The notes: a model not told the origin generated them from the sequence alone. A stretch of 64,000 nucleotides of DNA from Arbacia lixula (GCA_963669155.1 OZ022589.1:8451641-8515640); one strand, 5' to 3'. Shown: positions 13,342 through 25,778, numbered from the stretch's first letter. Program-made: numbers and translations.

Positions 13342-14064
13342 CAGGGATGTGTTATGGAAGGATATGAAACACCTTTCTTTCTTTGAAGCCATGCGTGGCA
13401 CCGCCGAAAACAATGTCTTCTCTGCATGTGCTTTTCAGGTGTTTTAATAATAACGAACAGGATTGCGTAGCAACGGTTTCTCAGAAAGAACAAAAGAAAT
13501 GTAGAGTCTTATTTCGCTTGTCCAGTTCTGTTGGATTGCATCAATACTTTTGTGAGTAAAAGAGATATCAGTGAACAAAAATAAACAGTTTTTTCTACTA
13601 AAATATCTCATTTGCACGCAAATGCACGCAAACTCTGTTAATGAAAATAAACAGCTTAAGATATCATTTTAATATTGATTGAAATCCACATTTGCGGAAA
13701 TCTGCGGAAAGTGAAGAAATAAGTTAATTGAGTAAGTAAGAATATTATCTTATATCTCCGTTTGTGAATCATTCAACAATTATTTACAAGAAAACCGAGT
13801 AAAGGATTTTTAGTGGTGTTGCCCGTAACTCTCTTGAAAATTGCACGAAAATGTGATAAGAAACATAGCTTCCAGAGACAAAACAGTGAATTAAAGATAC
13901 TGCTTTCCAAGTTAACAGCAGCTAAATGTCGGTGCCGCGCATGTGACTTCAAAGCATTGAAATGATTGTGGAATGCTTTTGACATTCATTAGCACGCTTT
14001 AGTATCCATACAGATGTTTGAATATATTATGCTCGAGTTGTTTCTCCTTCCTAACACATGCCTG
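13342..14064 (+). mobile_element. hAT-like MITE, copy 1
   Basis: Ends are inverted: left CAGGGATGTGTTATGGAAGG and right, read in reverse complement, CAGGCATGTGTTAGGAAGGA. The element is flanked by CTAGTTCC on the left and CTCGTTCC on the right, an 8-bp target duplication with 7 of 8 identical, as expected for hAT elements. The interior has no transposase. Related copies occur at 24404 and 50974. Confidence 0.8.
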
Positions 14065-15370
14065 CTCGTTCCATCATACCAAAACAAAATCTACCAATCA
14101 TGTTCTCCCATATGTGCTCACGTCACTTACTATTACATAATACCATTAGGGCAAAATCAGGCAAACCGAAAAAACGCGGGTAACAATAAACTAGGCACGG
14201 CTCCTAGCTGCGAAAAGGATAAACAAAAGAATTAATAATGCGATGCATCCAGTGCGCCACAGAGCCTTGGTTACCTTTATTATAAAACATATGGTATAAA
14301 GGCTTTTAGAAGATGAGTCGAATTAACTCGGCCATGTGGTGTTTAAAGCTATTACAAAAGAAACACATTACTGAGCAACGTGGCTTCCATTGCCAGTCAG
14401 TTAACCTTTGTAATTTTGCTTACATCTTATTTTGACACTGTTTACAACTTGATTTTAAAAGAATTACGAAACTAAGCATTTTGAATGTGTGCTGGTAATG
14501 AATTCTAGGTTACTGGACCTAAACAACGGGCTGATTTGGAAAGAGTATTTTGTATTTAACTTTCCACATGTGGAATTTAACAGGTTGAAGCGTATTGTAC
14601 TGATGAATTTCAGCATTCAATGAAAACATGTGCATGAGATATTAGGTTTGAAAAGTATCTACGCATTAAACAGGCAGTTTGCATCATATCTATATCAAGA
14701 ACATTAAGTAACGTTCGAACGGGACGGGCCATCTCTATACCTAATTTTGTTGAGTTCATAATCATTAACCTATGCACCAAATTCAGTACTTTTACGTAAC
14801 AATAGAACAGAATAAAGCTAAATACATGGCTTTAGCAGCCATTTTGGACGCCACCTTGGATCCTCCTTGTCTCCTCATCAGCTGAGTACAGTTTGGATAC
14901 ATTCGAGAAAATATTCCTTTTTTTTTTCTTAAAATGTTGAACCGCAAGGAGCATTTCAGAGGTGGTGGGGGAGGTATTTACATCACTGTTATTTCATATT
15001 TTGAGCACTAGCGATTGATTTTTCACTGTTACCTTTCTTATGTATGGTTATAAACGAGTTTTATGGCGTCTATACTGAAGAATGGCGACCTTGAAAACAT
15101 TTTAGATGCCCCAAAATGATATCTCATATCTTTCCAAAGAGAATTTTTAAACATATGTTCAAAATTTGGTGCTTGTTGAAAAAAAAGTTAAAAGAACCAA
15201 AGAAAAAAAAAACCCTTGAAATATTAATACATGCACTGAGGGAGGGAACGAAGTCCCCCCATGATAACAAGAGAATAATTGATATGTAAGGCCCCATGTT
15301 TATTTCGAGGGTAGGGGGGGGGGGGGGGGTCTCCCTTGTCCTCTCATCACATAAGTACGCCACTACATGT
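14064..15370. other. Non-coding; contains one copy of the 'CAGCCATTTTGGACGCC' repeat unit
   Basis: No gene is visible. Around 14715-14880 lies a copy of the unit that is tandemly repeated at 60900-61510 (words ACCAAATT, TAGAACAGAATAA and CAGCCATTTTGGACGCC). Poly-G at 15315-15330. Confidence 0.55.
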
Positions 15371-15399
15371 GTACGTTTGATTATTCTTTATCCTCAGTT

Positions 15400-16395
15400 A
15401 CTCTACAGTTTAGATACACTTAAAACCTTAGGTCTACTTTCAAGAAAATAATAAATGGAATTTGCCCCCTGAGGCCATTTGGGGCGCTACCCGCACACCC
15501 CGCCCCTTACCACTTGAGTACCACCATTTTACGAACGTAAGTTCCCTATTGCCCATGGATCATTCCAATCAAGTTTGGTTAAAATCCAGTTATTTATTCT
15601 TCTGAAAAAGTAAAAATAAGAGAAAGTTGCATGGGGGATTTTTTTTTTTTTTTTGGGGGGGGGGGCTACTCCCCCCCATGACTCCTTGCCATTGGTGTTT
15701 CCCCATTCTAAATTCTAACAACTTAAGGTTCCTAATACCTAAGGATGGTTCCAGTTATTCATTCTTGAAATAAGGTATTTAAAGAAAAGGAAAGTTTCCC
15801 CTGGGGCGTTTTGGGGGCTACCCCCCTTCCCAACACCTTGTTCCTTGTGTACCCCAAGTTTACCAACTGATAGTCTCAATTACCTAAAGATAATTCCTAT
15901 CACGTTTGGTTAAAATCCAGTTATTTATTTAGTCACAAACAAGAGGAAGTTCTCCCATGCATGGGGGCATTTTTTGTTAGTGGGTGTTAGCTCCTTGCCA
16001 TTTCCGTCCTCCATACTAACAACTTAATGTCCCTAATACCTGAGGATGGTTCCAGTTATTCATTCTTGAGAAAAAGTGTTTAAAAAATAAGAGGAAGTTC
16101 CCCCCCCCCCCTGGGGTGTTTTTGGGGCTACCCCCTTCCCCAGCCCCTAACTGCTTGTACACCCCAAGTTTAAGAACTAATGGTCCCTGTTTCCTCAGGA
16201 TGATTCCTTTCTAGTTTGGTTAAAATCCAGTTATTTATTCTTGAGAAAATGTCCCAATATTATGAGATAATGCCCCAGGGGCGCTTGGGGGCTACCCCCA
16301 CCCCTTGCCACTTATGCCCACACATTTGAACAAGGTAAGGTTTACCTAAGGATGATTCCTATCAAGGTTTTTTTTCAAGTCCGGCGGCGCGTTTT
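15400..16395. repeat. Tandem repeat, about 220-270-bp unit with GGGGCTACCCCC
   Basis: Four to five units each contain AGTTTGGTTAAAATCCAGTT, TTATTCTT followed by a GAAA-rich stretch, a GGGGGCTACCCCC-like palindrome and a TTGCC/CCTAA box. G-runs vary in length between units. No coding potential. Confidence 0.75.
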
Positions 16396-18030
16396 CATAA
16401 ATTGGGGCACTTTAGAGGCTGCCCCCAGGTGCCCCTGAAAATATTTTGAGATGCTTCTATTGGTATTACATGTATTGTTCCAAATGTAATTTCATGCATG
16501 TGTGCCAAATTGGTACTTGTAGGCAAAAGTGCAAATTTTTTCACTTTATCCATCCCACCATACAATACACACGTGTCATTGCCTAGCCATATGCCAGTTA
16601 TTTTTTGGCAGTAGAAGAAATAAGCACATTTGGAGAGGAGATAGCTGTCATTAAGAGGTATCTCCAGCAACTGCCAGCAGGGCCCAAACAAATCAAAGCC
16701 ATCAAACGGAAGGTCATAAGGCAATGTGCAACAGGGGATCTATGCAACTAACAAGACCAATTTGCGTATAGCTGCATACAATAAATCATGCACTAGCATG
16801 CCAAATGACCTTAATTTTTGTATATATTTGTATTTTCCCAAATTATGGGTTGCGTGGGCCCCTTCCCCCGTCAGAACAATCGCGTCTACAGAGCGAAGAG
16901 CGGATTTTCCAAACAATTTTTTGGTCTAGCATGTCTAGGGAACTAGGCTAATAATACGGAAAGGAACCACATATAACAATGAACCAAATATGTCGTGGTT
17001 CCTCCTGGAACGATATGTGATAACGAGAACGATAGCTGCTGGCATATATTGTTCCGAGAACAGATATAACGCTGGTACGAGATATGCCGTCACACCGGCC
17101 GCGATTATCAAGGCACTACTACTACAGCGTTACCAATCTAAAGAGTACGCAAGAAATTACGCGTAGACCTCAATGCTATATGGGACTTGCATCCAATACT
17201 CATGCGATTTTCCAGAGCTCTCATTCGTAGCAAATTGGCAACATCATTGTTTTTATTTGTTGGCTAGCTGAGCTGAGCCGATCGAGCACAGATCTTGCAG
17301 CTTGCTACGCTTCAACGTCAACCCGGCCGCCCGACCCGCCGGCCGAGCGAGCTGCAATAAAACCCTGCCGTAAACACAAGGCGTCGCATGTGCAGCGAGG
17401 ATATTTCGATATATGGCTGGAGCGGGAATGTGACAGAGTTCTTGCCATTCCTAGAATCATTCAGTACCTATTTACCAAATGTTTCATGTATTAAATAAAT
17501 AGTTCATGAGATCACAGTGTTTTTCACATCTCTGAAAAGCCTTGTATTCAGCTCTTTTTATTGGTGGAGTCTACTGCATGTAAATAGATCACATGATAAC
17601 AAGAAAAGCAATCACTGTCTTGGTATTTTCTTGTTGTGAGACTTGTAAGGGCATGCATGTATTTTAACTTTAGTATTATTGATATCTTTGATACAGATTG
17701 AGCTTTAAATTTTCTCTACAGTGGATTAGACAAAGAAAGAAACAAAGATGTCAATCATTTTCGTATAAAACTTAGTAATCAGTTCCAGTGACGTCACTTC
17801 TTAATGTGCAGTTCCCATGACCCCATTTTTCCACTTTGTTAATTTGTTTTGCAGTTCTGTAGACCCTGTTTTTCACAATGCCGGTATATTTTTAGTTCCT
17901 AAGACCCCATATTTTACGCGAATTTTACCCTTGTAGTCAGTTCCTTAGACTCCCATTTCAGGGTTTCGTGAGGCACACCCACATCAAAATATAATTTGAG
18001 TGCCCCCCCCCCCCCCGGACCTGAGTGCGC
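16395..18030. other. No supported gene; GC-rich CpG patch at 17240-17410
   Basis: The open frame at 16395-16724 (minus) shows no recognisable domain and overlaps the trailing repeat unit (ACCAAATTGGTACTTGTAGG). The 17240-17410 interval is rich in CG dinucleotides (CCGGCCGCCCGACCCGCCGG) in an AT-rich setting and could be a promoter or first exon, but no transcript evidence exists. Confidence 0.3.
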
Positions 18031-18450
18031 AGTGCCCTGAGTCTTAACGGTTAACCACGCCGTTTTGCACACAACACCAAGAAGAAAGCGTTAGAACCAA
18101 AGGATCCGAAGGAATACAAGTGTTTCGTAGTCTTGCCTTATATTGATGGAGTGTCCCCACAACTCAGGCGCCGCCTGAAATGTCATGGCATCCGAACGGT
18201 TTTCCGTTCAGAGACCACCCTCCGACATCAACTAACACGCCCCAAAGATCCAATCCCTCAACATGCACAGACGAGAGGGAATTGTGTACAATATCCCTTG
18301 CAAAGGGTGTGACCGTTCCTACATCGGTAAAACTGCGCGACCGATATTTCAAAGAATCACTGAGCATTTTAAGAGGGATGTCAGGCTCCGCCGAACTGAC
18401 AGCTCAGCAGTAGCCGAACATGCATGGGATAACCAGCACCAACCTGTGAA
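18030..18450 (+). pseudogene. Penelope-like retroelement fragment (GIY-YIG region)
   Basis: Closely matches 43490-43895 of the second copy. Frames encode ALEPKDPKEYKCFVVLPY and ISPQLRRRL-like segments, then CKGCDRSYIGKTARPIFQRI of the GIY-YIG endonuclease, with frame breaks near 18265 and 18370. The reverse transcriptase part is absent. Its right side ends exactly where the large foldback element begins. Confidence 0.85.
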
Positions 18451-19082
18451 GCCCCAAACCGGACATTTTTTTACGTAGTATTATTACTTACGTACGTAGT
18501 ATTATCACGTACGTACGTATTATTTATTACGTACGTACGTAGTATTTATTAACCCTAAGAAAATGTAAGCCCACCCCCCTCTCTCTCTCTCCCTCTCTCA
18601 TTCTCCCTCTCTCTCTCTCTCTCTCTCTCTTTCGTATTTTGTCTTTCTCTGATTTAATCACTGGTAAAATAACTATAGAGGTCGTTAGATTTCGAGGAGG
18701 ATTTGGTGGACGGGTCGTCCATGCAGCTATATAGGGACCACACCGTTATCAATATAGAGTTTGTCGACTATATAGGTCGGGGCGTTTCAAAAGTAAAGTA
18801 AAGGAGAGTTTTTAACTTTTCGATAATGATTCATAAAGCTACGACGGTGATATTTCATACTCATTATAATTAAGGTAAACGATCTTTGATTCCTGTCGAG
18901 TTTTATATCTTCTTCGAATGGGCTACACTGTCGATCTTTTAGCTATTTTTTTTTTTTTAGATAGGCCTACATTTTATAACTTTCCTTTTTAGGGGATTAA
19001 ACACGCCTGAGAAGACTACATGTAAATCGTTTGTACAGCACCGGCGTATAGTGGAGATTGTGACAAACTCCTCAGTTGTGTT

Positions 19083-19250
19083 GAATTACACTTCATTCAT
19101 TCATTCATTCATTCATTATCTTTATTGTCCTCAACGGAAACTCACTTTGTTGGGATTACAAATATATTTTTCTATACATACATTATATGCCTATATTACA
19201 ATACAAAATTCAATTAAGAGAGTAAACACGTCATAACATAAAGAAATAAG
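19083..19250 (-). mobile_element. LINE 3' tail-like fragment
   Basis: On the minus strand the sequence ends GAGGACAATAAAGATAATG followed by an AATG microsatellite, the typical 3' end of CR1/L2-type LINEs. Only the tail is present. Confidence 0.35.
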
Positions 19251-19839
19251 GACGAACACTACGAAAACATTGGTACACAATTAACAGAAAATATCACAAT
19301 GCACACTCTGCGACTATGCAATCGTCAAAAGAAAAATATGGAACAAATCGCAATCTATACAATACATGCAATGCTACATGCAACTTCTAAAATGGCGTAG
19401 ACCTCATGGAGTTGACATCTTTCGCTTGACCTTTTCATGATACTAGTACATGTATTTTCTGCAGTGTACAATTATGATCAAGTTTGGGACAGAGTTGGAC
19501 AATATTCCGGGACTCGTAATCATGTTGGAACCGTCATGTCGCCATCACGGCGGGCCACGGGCTCGTTAGATTTTGACGTTTACCATGCAGTGCAGGATTA
19601 CAATTAATTTTGTAGATGATTCCTTATCGTGATCTTAGCTGAAATCAAACGAGAATGTGACTCGTAGTCACGATAAAACGATTCAGCTCTACTGTGTGTG
19701 TCGTTATCTGTATATCTTTATTGAACACACGGAGAGAGATATTCACACCGCTTTACAATTTTAACCTCCACTCCCACCTCAGGACGAAAAAACAGTAGAA
19801 ATCAGTGAAAAAAAATCATTTAGAATTTCTACTGGTTTC

Positions 19840-20010
19840 TACTGAAAATGTTCTTCTGGTTTTAATATGGAAAGTGAAATGATTTCGAGTAGAAACAATT
19901 AAAATATACCAGTAGAATACCAAAAGAAACCAGTAAGAATCTCTACTGGATCCAATAGAACACCAGTACAATACCAGTAGAAACCAGTAGACGGTCTCTA
20001 CTGGTTTCTA
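19840..20010. repeat. CCAGTAGAAA(C) short tandem-like repeat
   Basis: Repeated ACCAGTAGAAACCAGTAG and complementary TCTACTGGTTTCTACTG words can pair with each other. Confidence 0.7.
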
Positions 20011-21487
20011 TGGGAATTAGACCTGAGAGCCCACATATTACTGGTCATCTTATATGACCGAGTTATGAAGACGCGATTTGTATTTTATTTTTATAGATTA
20101 AATGGAATTTACGAGTGTTATTTGTGTACAAATGAACAGGTACCGCATGAAGAGTTATATCGTCAAGGTCTATAGTGATAAAAAATGAAGTTAGCATAAA
20201 CTTGTGCAATGACCGCCAGGGGATTGTGCGATGAAAGATAAAAGGGGATAAACAACCTCATAATCCTATTCATTGGCTGCTTTCTTCTTGTGATTACTTT
20301 TTTCAAGAAGCACATCGAATTAAACAAAGGCGTATGGCCTATATAGCACCGAGAGGCTTACATTATCCCCTTTCTTTACACATCAATCAAAATGATTGTG
20401 AACGTTTGCTTCGTGACTTGTCCCACGAAGTCCCATCTTACAAAGAGCTGCGGTTGATTTATATGCATATCAATTCCATAATGCCCTAATGTACAGAGTT
20501 ACGATCGATTGATATCAATCACAAGTGAAGTTGTAAGATCGCAACTCTATAAGACCAAGACAGTGTCCGTATCATGCTATCATCTCTCTTTTGCCCCCCT
20601 TCTATCTCTATCTCTCTCTCTCTTTCTCTCTCTCTCTATCACTCCCACACGACCCCTCCCTTTATTTCCCTCCTTATTGATGCCAATTTGTTAATGCGTT
20701 ATGGGGAAGTGGGGGGGGGGGGTGACAGATTCGTGTACTCTGAACCTCTAAATGATGTATTCCTCATTATAGATAATATATAATTTTAAGAAGAAAAACA
20801 AATCTCCACTATACGCCATGCTGTATATACGATTAACATTAAGTCTTCTCAGGCGTGTTAAATCCGCTTAAAGTTAGTTTCTTAAAATGTATCTAAAATT
20901 GGTTATAAGATCGATTTTAAAGACAGGGTAGCCCATCCTAATAAGTCATGAAGTTCAGCAGGATTCAAAAGGATACCTTTACCATAATGTGTTTTAAAAT
21001 ATCACAGTCGTATAGCTTCATGAACCATTATCGAAAAGTGAAAAACTCTTCTTGTTTTTGAAACGCCCCTACCATAGTCGACAAACTCTACATTGATAAT
21101 CGACCCGTCCAGCAAAACCTCCTCGAAATCTAATGACCACTATAGTTATTTTATTAATGATTGAGTCAGAGAAAGAGAAAAGACGAAAGAGAAAGGGAGA
21201 GAGAGAGAGAGGGGGGGGGGGGGAGAGAGGGGGTGGGGGCTTATACTTTGTTAATAGTTGAATGTACGTAATAAATACTGGGTCCGTACATATTGATACT
21301 ACGTACGTACGTAATGAATACTACGTACGTACGTAATAAATACTAAGTACGTACGTAATAAATACTACGTACATACGTTAAAATACTACGTACGTACGTG
21401 TTAATACTACGTACGTACGTAATAATACTACGTACGTACGTAATATATATTTTTTTCGGTTTAAAAAATGTCCGGTTTGGGGCTTCG

Positions 21488-22286
21488 TAGTATGGTCTCT
21501 TCAGAATGCCGCAGTGTTATAAATAAAAACAATTGGATGGGTAGAATTATACGTTAGGATTCTTTCAGTAGTGGAGGAAAAAAAAACAGTTGCGGAAATA
21601 AAGAAAAGATGGATCGTTAATTTCCTAAGGGATACTCAATGTCTACAATGTTACACAATTGATCACGTGACAATAGTCTGATGAAAGGGTAAGGGGTCAC
21701 GTGTTCCCAACTGCGCAGTCTGCATGCATGCATCGACTCAAATTCAGTCACTTTCTCAAAATGTGTGTCTGCGAGATTGATTCGGCCGTTAAATCTCATG
21801 TTGGGAGGCACGTGCAAACGCATGATAGCTAGTCTACCATTTCAGCCTCAATGCCAGAAGTCTGTACCTGCTTATCAATCACCACATTGTAGTGTCATCA
21901 ATCTGTCTGAATCATACTTAGGCCTATATTTCCTTCACCTTATGTCCGCCATTCAATAAGCCGTTTGCTAACTATGTAGTAACGCGTATATATATTCACT
22001 CTACTTCGTGATTCAGTTTCAATGGGTAGAACCCACTCCGAATCTATTAGTTGTTGCAACGTATTGTTTGAACGACGTGAATAAAATATGCATACATATC
22101 AGACATGGTGTACGCCATGCAACTCTCAAAATAGTACGATCATTGAGAGAAATGAAGATATGAGGAAAGCTTGGCCAACTCGATTTTAATACGTCACAAC
22201 ATGGTAACAATAGGTAACGACATGGTGAATCTAATGTTGCTATCCGCTGCTTGCCCAACAAAGCAACACACGCCATGTTGTTACTT
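21488..22286. other. Non-coding; contains a copy of a recurring 100-bp module
   Basis: 22005-22090 carries TCAGTTTCAATGGGTAGAA, CCGAATCTATTAGTTGTTGC and TTTGAACGACGTGAATAAA, which recur inside two inverted-repeat elements at 29485-30029 and 34821-35904 and partly at 24210-24265. No gene. Confidence 0.5.
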
Positions 22287-23078
22287 CCCAGATAGCAAAA
22301 TATCTGGGGCCCATATGGGCTAGATATGGGTTGATCTAGGCCTGGATATATGCCACATATGGGCTGCCTATATGGGGAGCATCTGGGCCCACATGTGCCC
22401 CATTTGGCCCATCTGGGACCCATCTATATTTTGCACCATACACCCCCTCTGGGGCCCATATGGGCCAAAAAAATTGAGGCATGATATATCATACTTGGAT
22501 AGGCAACATACGAACACATAATCCTTATCCTAACCTCATCCTATCTTATTCTATCCTATCCTACTCGATCATATCGTATTCCTCAGTACACTCACTGTCA
22601 TATATATATATATATGGTACTACGGAAATTCACATAAAAATATTGGTTAGTACAATTAAAGATAAACATTTGTCGTAATTATTCTTGTCTGGATTTTTAA
22701 TAAAACTGTTATTGGAATATATGATTAAATATTCCTTCTATCAAGTTATATACCGGTTATATATTTAAATGTACAAAAATATGACACAAGTCAATAGGCC
22801 TAATGCATGCATGAATATTCATAAGCATCTCAGTTGTCATATGGGTAGTTCAAGGTGGAAAAGCCCATATGGGCCCCATATGGGTTTTATATGGCTCAGT
22901 CGACCCAGAAATAGGACCACATTACCCATACACATACCACATGGGGCCCATATGGTTTTATTATCTGGGTTCTAGGTGGCACAAACCATATGGCCCCATA
23001 TGGGTTGAACATGGTACATATGGGCCCCAGAAGACCCACATGATTCCCATATCTGCCCCAGATACATTACTATCTTGG
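22287..23078. mobile_element. Inverted-repeat element A with CCCATATGGG arms
   Basis: Terminal inverted repeats: left CCCAGATAGCAAAATATCTG, right (reverse complement) CCAAGATAGTAATGTATCTG, flanked by TT on each side. The arms (22305-22462 and 22845-23065) are built from repeated GGGCCCATATGGGC words. The core (22475-22835) is homologous to that of element B at 26135-26530, including a 31-bp perfect match at 22778. No transposase. Confidence 0.8.
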
Positions 23079-23459
23079 TTCTAATTACTAGTTTCTTCCA
23101 ATCACTGGATTTTTTTTAAACTCTCGCCAAAGCATGAGGGTGAGTGCGCATTATACTTCTAAATGTACTATCGGTCGAAGGCGTACATTTTAATGGTATA
23201 CTTTTTAGTCAATTTTACGGGTTAGGCCTGTAATTAGTGATATGCTGGTGTTTAATTTTGATTCGTATCATCCCAGCTATTGTTACTAGAGATAAGGATA
23301 GAAAACAAATTACAGTGGATTTCAAAAAGAAAAACAAAAACAAGGGCGGGGGGGGGGGAGGGGAATGTCACGGTTTGCGTAATATATAGAGATAGAGGGT
23401 GATAGAATGACAGAGGGGAACAACTAATGAAAACAAATTAAAAAAACACACAAAAGATT

Positions 23460-23790
23460 ACGCAATGGTTGCCAGGCGTTCAGGTGTCGTGACTTAGGGG
23501 CCAAATCAATGACCTTTTACCGACTACCATTAGTGCCCTTCTGATATGGCGATCTCGGCCCAAAGCATGTCTCTTCGTAAACTCCTGGAACTCTAGCCGA
23601 GGCCCTGACGATTTAGGGGAGGAAACAAGGCTGATCCCAATCACACGGTGCCAAACCGCAAAAATCCTTGAACCTGTATTAGCGTCAGACGAGATTCGAA
23701 CCCGTGCGAGGCGCACGAGTGTGAGCTTACTGCCGGCGTATTAGACCTCTCGGCCACAATAGCGTCGGTGCTCAACCGAGAGAATTTAGC
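23460..23790 (-). mobile_element. tRNA-derived SINE, copy 2
   Basis: Same family as 5283-5625. The minus-strand head reads GTGGCCGAGAGGTCTAA (A box, Leu/Ser-like with long arm) and GGTTCGAATCTCG (B box). The body shares GGTGTCGTGACTT, ACTACCATTAGT and CTGATATGGCGA with copy 1. The head is better preserved here than in copy 1. Confidence 0.7.
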
Positions 23791-23867
23791 CGCTACATGG
23801 TGTTTATTTTTATGTCCCTCCACGATGAATGTTTTAGCGACCCTAAGCTGTGTATGTATCGTGCCCG

Positions 23868-23972
23868 ATATCGCTCATACACTATGAGCATGGTCTTTTG
23901 TTATGCGGACATTTCAAAGGGACCCTTTGAAATTTTGTCCGCATAACAAAAGATCGTGTCCGTAGTGTCAGT
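23868..23972. repeat. Long perfect-type hairpin, about 50-bp arms
   Basis: CATTTCAAAGGG and CCCTTTGAAAT meet at the centre (23927), and the arms GTCTTTTGTTATGCGGACA and TGTCCGCATAACAAAAGA pair almost without mismatch, then more weakly out to CACTATG/CGTAGTG. It could be a tiny foldback element or a small-RNA precursor; sequence alone does not decide. Confidence 0.8.
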
Positions 23973-24403
23973 AATACACACAGACCCTCGGTACACACAG
24001 AGTCATGACCGTATGTATTCAGAGTACATGCTAAGTTTAATGTGTAGCTTATCGCTGGTTTAACATTGTATTGTACAATTATATACGTTGGATGTTAAAA
24101 TGGTGTTATTTAAGTGTTGCATATATGCCATCGTACAGGGATTTTGAATAAGCCGTTTTCGCAATGTATTCATAACTTTATCCCTAAGACGATTTGATAT
24201 TTGGCTGTATCTTGTGATTCAGTTTAAATGGGTGGAATGCATATTAGTTGTTGCTACTCTTCAACTTTCCCGCTATCCGCCACCTTAAGAGTCGTTTCAG
24301 ACAAGCCTGTTTCAATCAAGGACACTGGTCATGTATGACTTTCTGTGCAACTGGTTTGAACCTTCATGCTGATATGCCGTTGAGCTTGTTCCATATCTTC
24401 TCC

Positions 24404-25160
24404 CAGGGATGTGTTATGGAAGGATAGGAAGCAACTTTCTTTCTTTAAACCCATGTGCCAAGCCGCTGAAAAGTTATGGTGTTCTCAACAGGTGCTGTTC
24501 AGGTGTTTGAACAATTATGAGCATGATTGTGTGGCAACGGTTTCTCAGAGAGAACAAAAGAAATGTACAGTCTCATTTCGCTTGTCCCGTTCTGTTAATG
24601 ACATTAATACTTCCATGAGCACAACAGGTATCAGCAAACACAAATAAACAAGTTTTTCAAGTAAAATATCTCTGCTTCACGCAAACACACACAAACGCCG
24701 TTAATGATAACACACATCTTAATATATCATTTTGAGGGTGGTTGAATCTCCCAAATGCACAAGTTATCGGAAAGTGGAGAAATTGGTCAATTTTGTAATT
24801 AATACAAATAGCTTATATGTCCGATTTTTAATATTTCCTCAATACTTTTCGAAACAAAAGCAGAGTAAAAGATCTGTCATTATCTGCCGTTAACTTCCTT
24901 ATAGTTTGCAAACGAATTTGTCAAAAACAAAACGTCTACAGACAAATGGGAAATTAAAGAAATTTCTTTTCAAGTTGACATCAGCTAAATGTCGGCTCGG
25001 CACATGGAACATCAAAGCATTGTCATGATTATGGAATTCTTTTGACATTCATGAGCATTTTTAGATCCAAATTTGTCCAAACAGGGAAGTGTTATAGGAA
25101 GGAGTAGAAACTCAAGCATAATACATTCAAACATCTGTAAGGGTTCTAAAGCATACATTT
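24404..25160 (+). mobile_element. hAT-like MITE, copy 2 with inverted right end
   Basis: The left end CAGGGATGTGTTATGGAAGG and the body match copy 1. At 25081 the terminal ~80 bp (CAGGGAAGTGTTATAGGAAGG through CAAACATCTGT) appears in inverted orientation relative to copies 1 and 3, so both ends face the same way. This indicates a rearrangement after or during insertion. Confidence 0.7.
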
Positions 25161-25235
25161 CTCTCACAACCAACGAGCTCATTGCAATAGTTAACAACAT
25201 GAAACCTAAAAAGAATGTATAACGAATTTTCTTAA

Positions 25236-25778
25236 TATTTTCTCATCCCCGATAAGATGAAAGTTGCAAAAGTAATTCAAATTGATAAAAGGGGTAAAAA
25301 ACAAGATGTCGGAAATTATCGTCCTATTTCTCTTTATCCACTCATTAAAAAATCCTTGAAAAAATTATGTACTTTTTCCATAATTGTCTTTATCAATAAA
25401 TGTGATATTTTGTCTGCTTCTCAATTTGGCTTCCAAAAAAAATATTCAACTACCTATGCTTCAGTGATATTTATCAATAAAGTAGCAACATCTATCGATG
25501 ATCACTCACCCACGGTCGGAGTTTTCCTGGACTTATCCAAGGACTTCGATACCATTGATCACGATGTTCTGCTTTTTAAATTATCCCACTATGAAATTCT
25601 TGAAACGGCCTCGGAGTGGTACAGGAGTTACCTAACTAATCGCACCCAATTTGTCCAAATTAATGGCCGTGATTCTCTGACGAAAAGAATCACATGTGGA
25701 GTATCGCAGGATCGTTACTTGTCCCGCTCCTGTTCTTAATTTACATTAACGAAGTTCATGATTGTTCCAACAAGCTAT
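25236..25778 (+). pseudogene. Non-LTR retrotransposon reverse transcriptase, 5' part
   Basis: Encodes NYRPISLYPLIKK, QFGFQKKYST, VGVFLDLSKDFDTIDHDVLL (motif A) and ITCGVSQ (motif B) of a CR1/L2-like LINE reverse transcriptase. A frameshift lies at about 25705 between GVSQ and the PLLFLIYIN segment. The element lacks an endonuclease domain here (5'-truncated) and is interrupted at 25778 by inverted-repeat element B. Confidence 0.85.

Larger units (their letters stand above)
18451..21487. mobile_element. Large foldback element, about 3 kb
   Basis: The left end CCCCAAACCGGACATTTTTT and the right end, AAAAAATGTCCGGTTTGGGGC, are inverted copies. Inside each end is an ACGTACGTAGTATTA tandem stretch (18475-18545 and 21285-21450), then a CT/GA-rich tract, then a long inverted arm (18545-19065 against 20805-21240) including ATTTCGAGGAGG, TTTTCGATAATG and the CACGCCTGAGAAGACT box. 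The unique middle (19065-20805) contains a LINE 3'-tail-like piece and a CCAGTAGAAACCAGTAG repeat at 19840-20010. No transposase is visible. Confidence 0.8.

Noticed and set aside
16395..16724. 109-residue minus-strand open frame
   Set aside because: It overlaps a copy of the ACCAAATT repeat unit and shows no domain; kept only as non-coding.
18475..18545. Regularly spaced ACGTACGT units resembling a CRISPR-like array
   Set aside because: They are simple palindromic repeats in the subterminal part of a foldback element; the context is eukaryotic.
22019..22423. 134-residue minus-strand open frame
   Set aside because: It spans the end of a dispersed module and the CCCATATGGG arm of element A; it is a repeat artefact.
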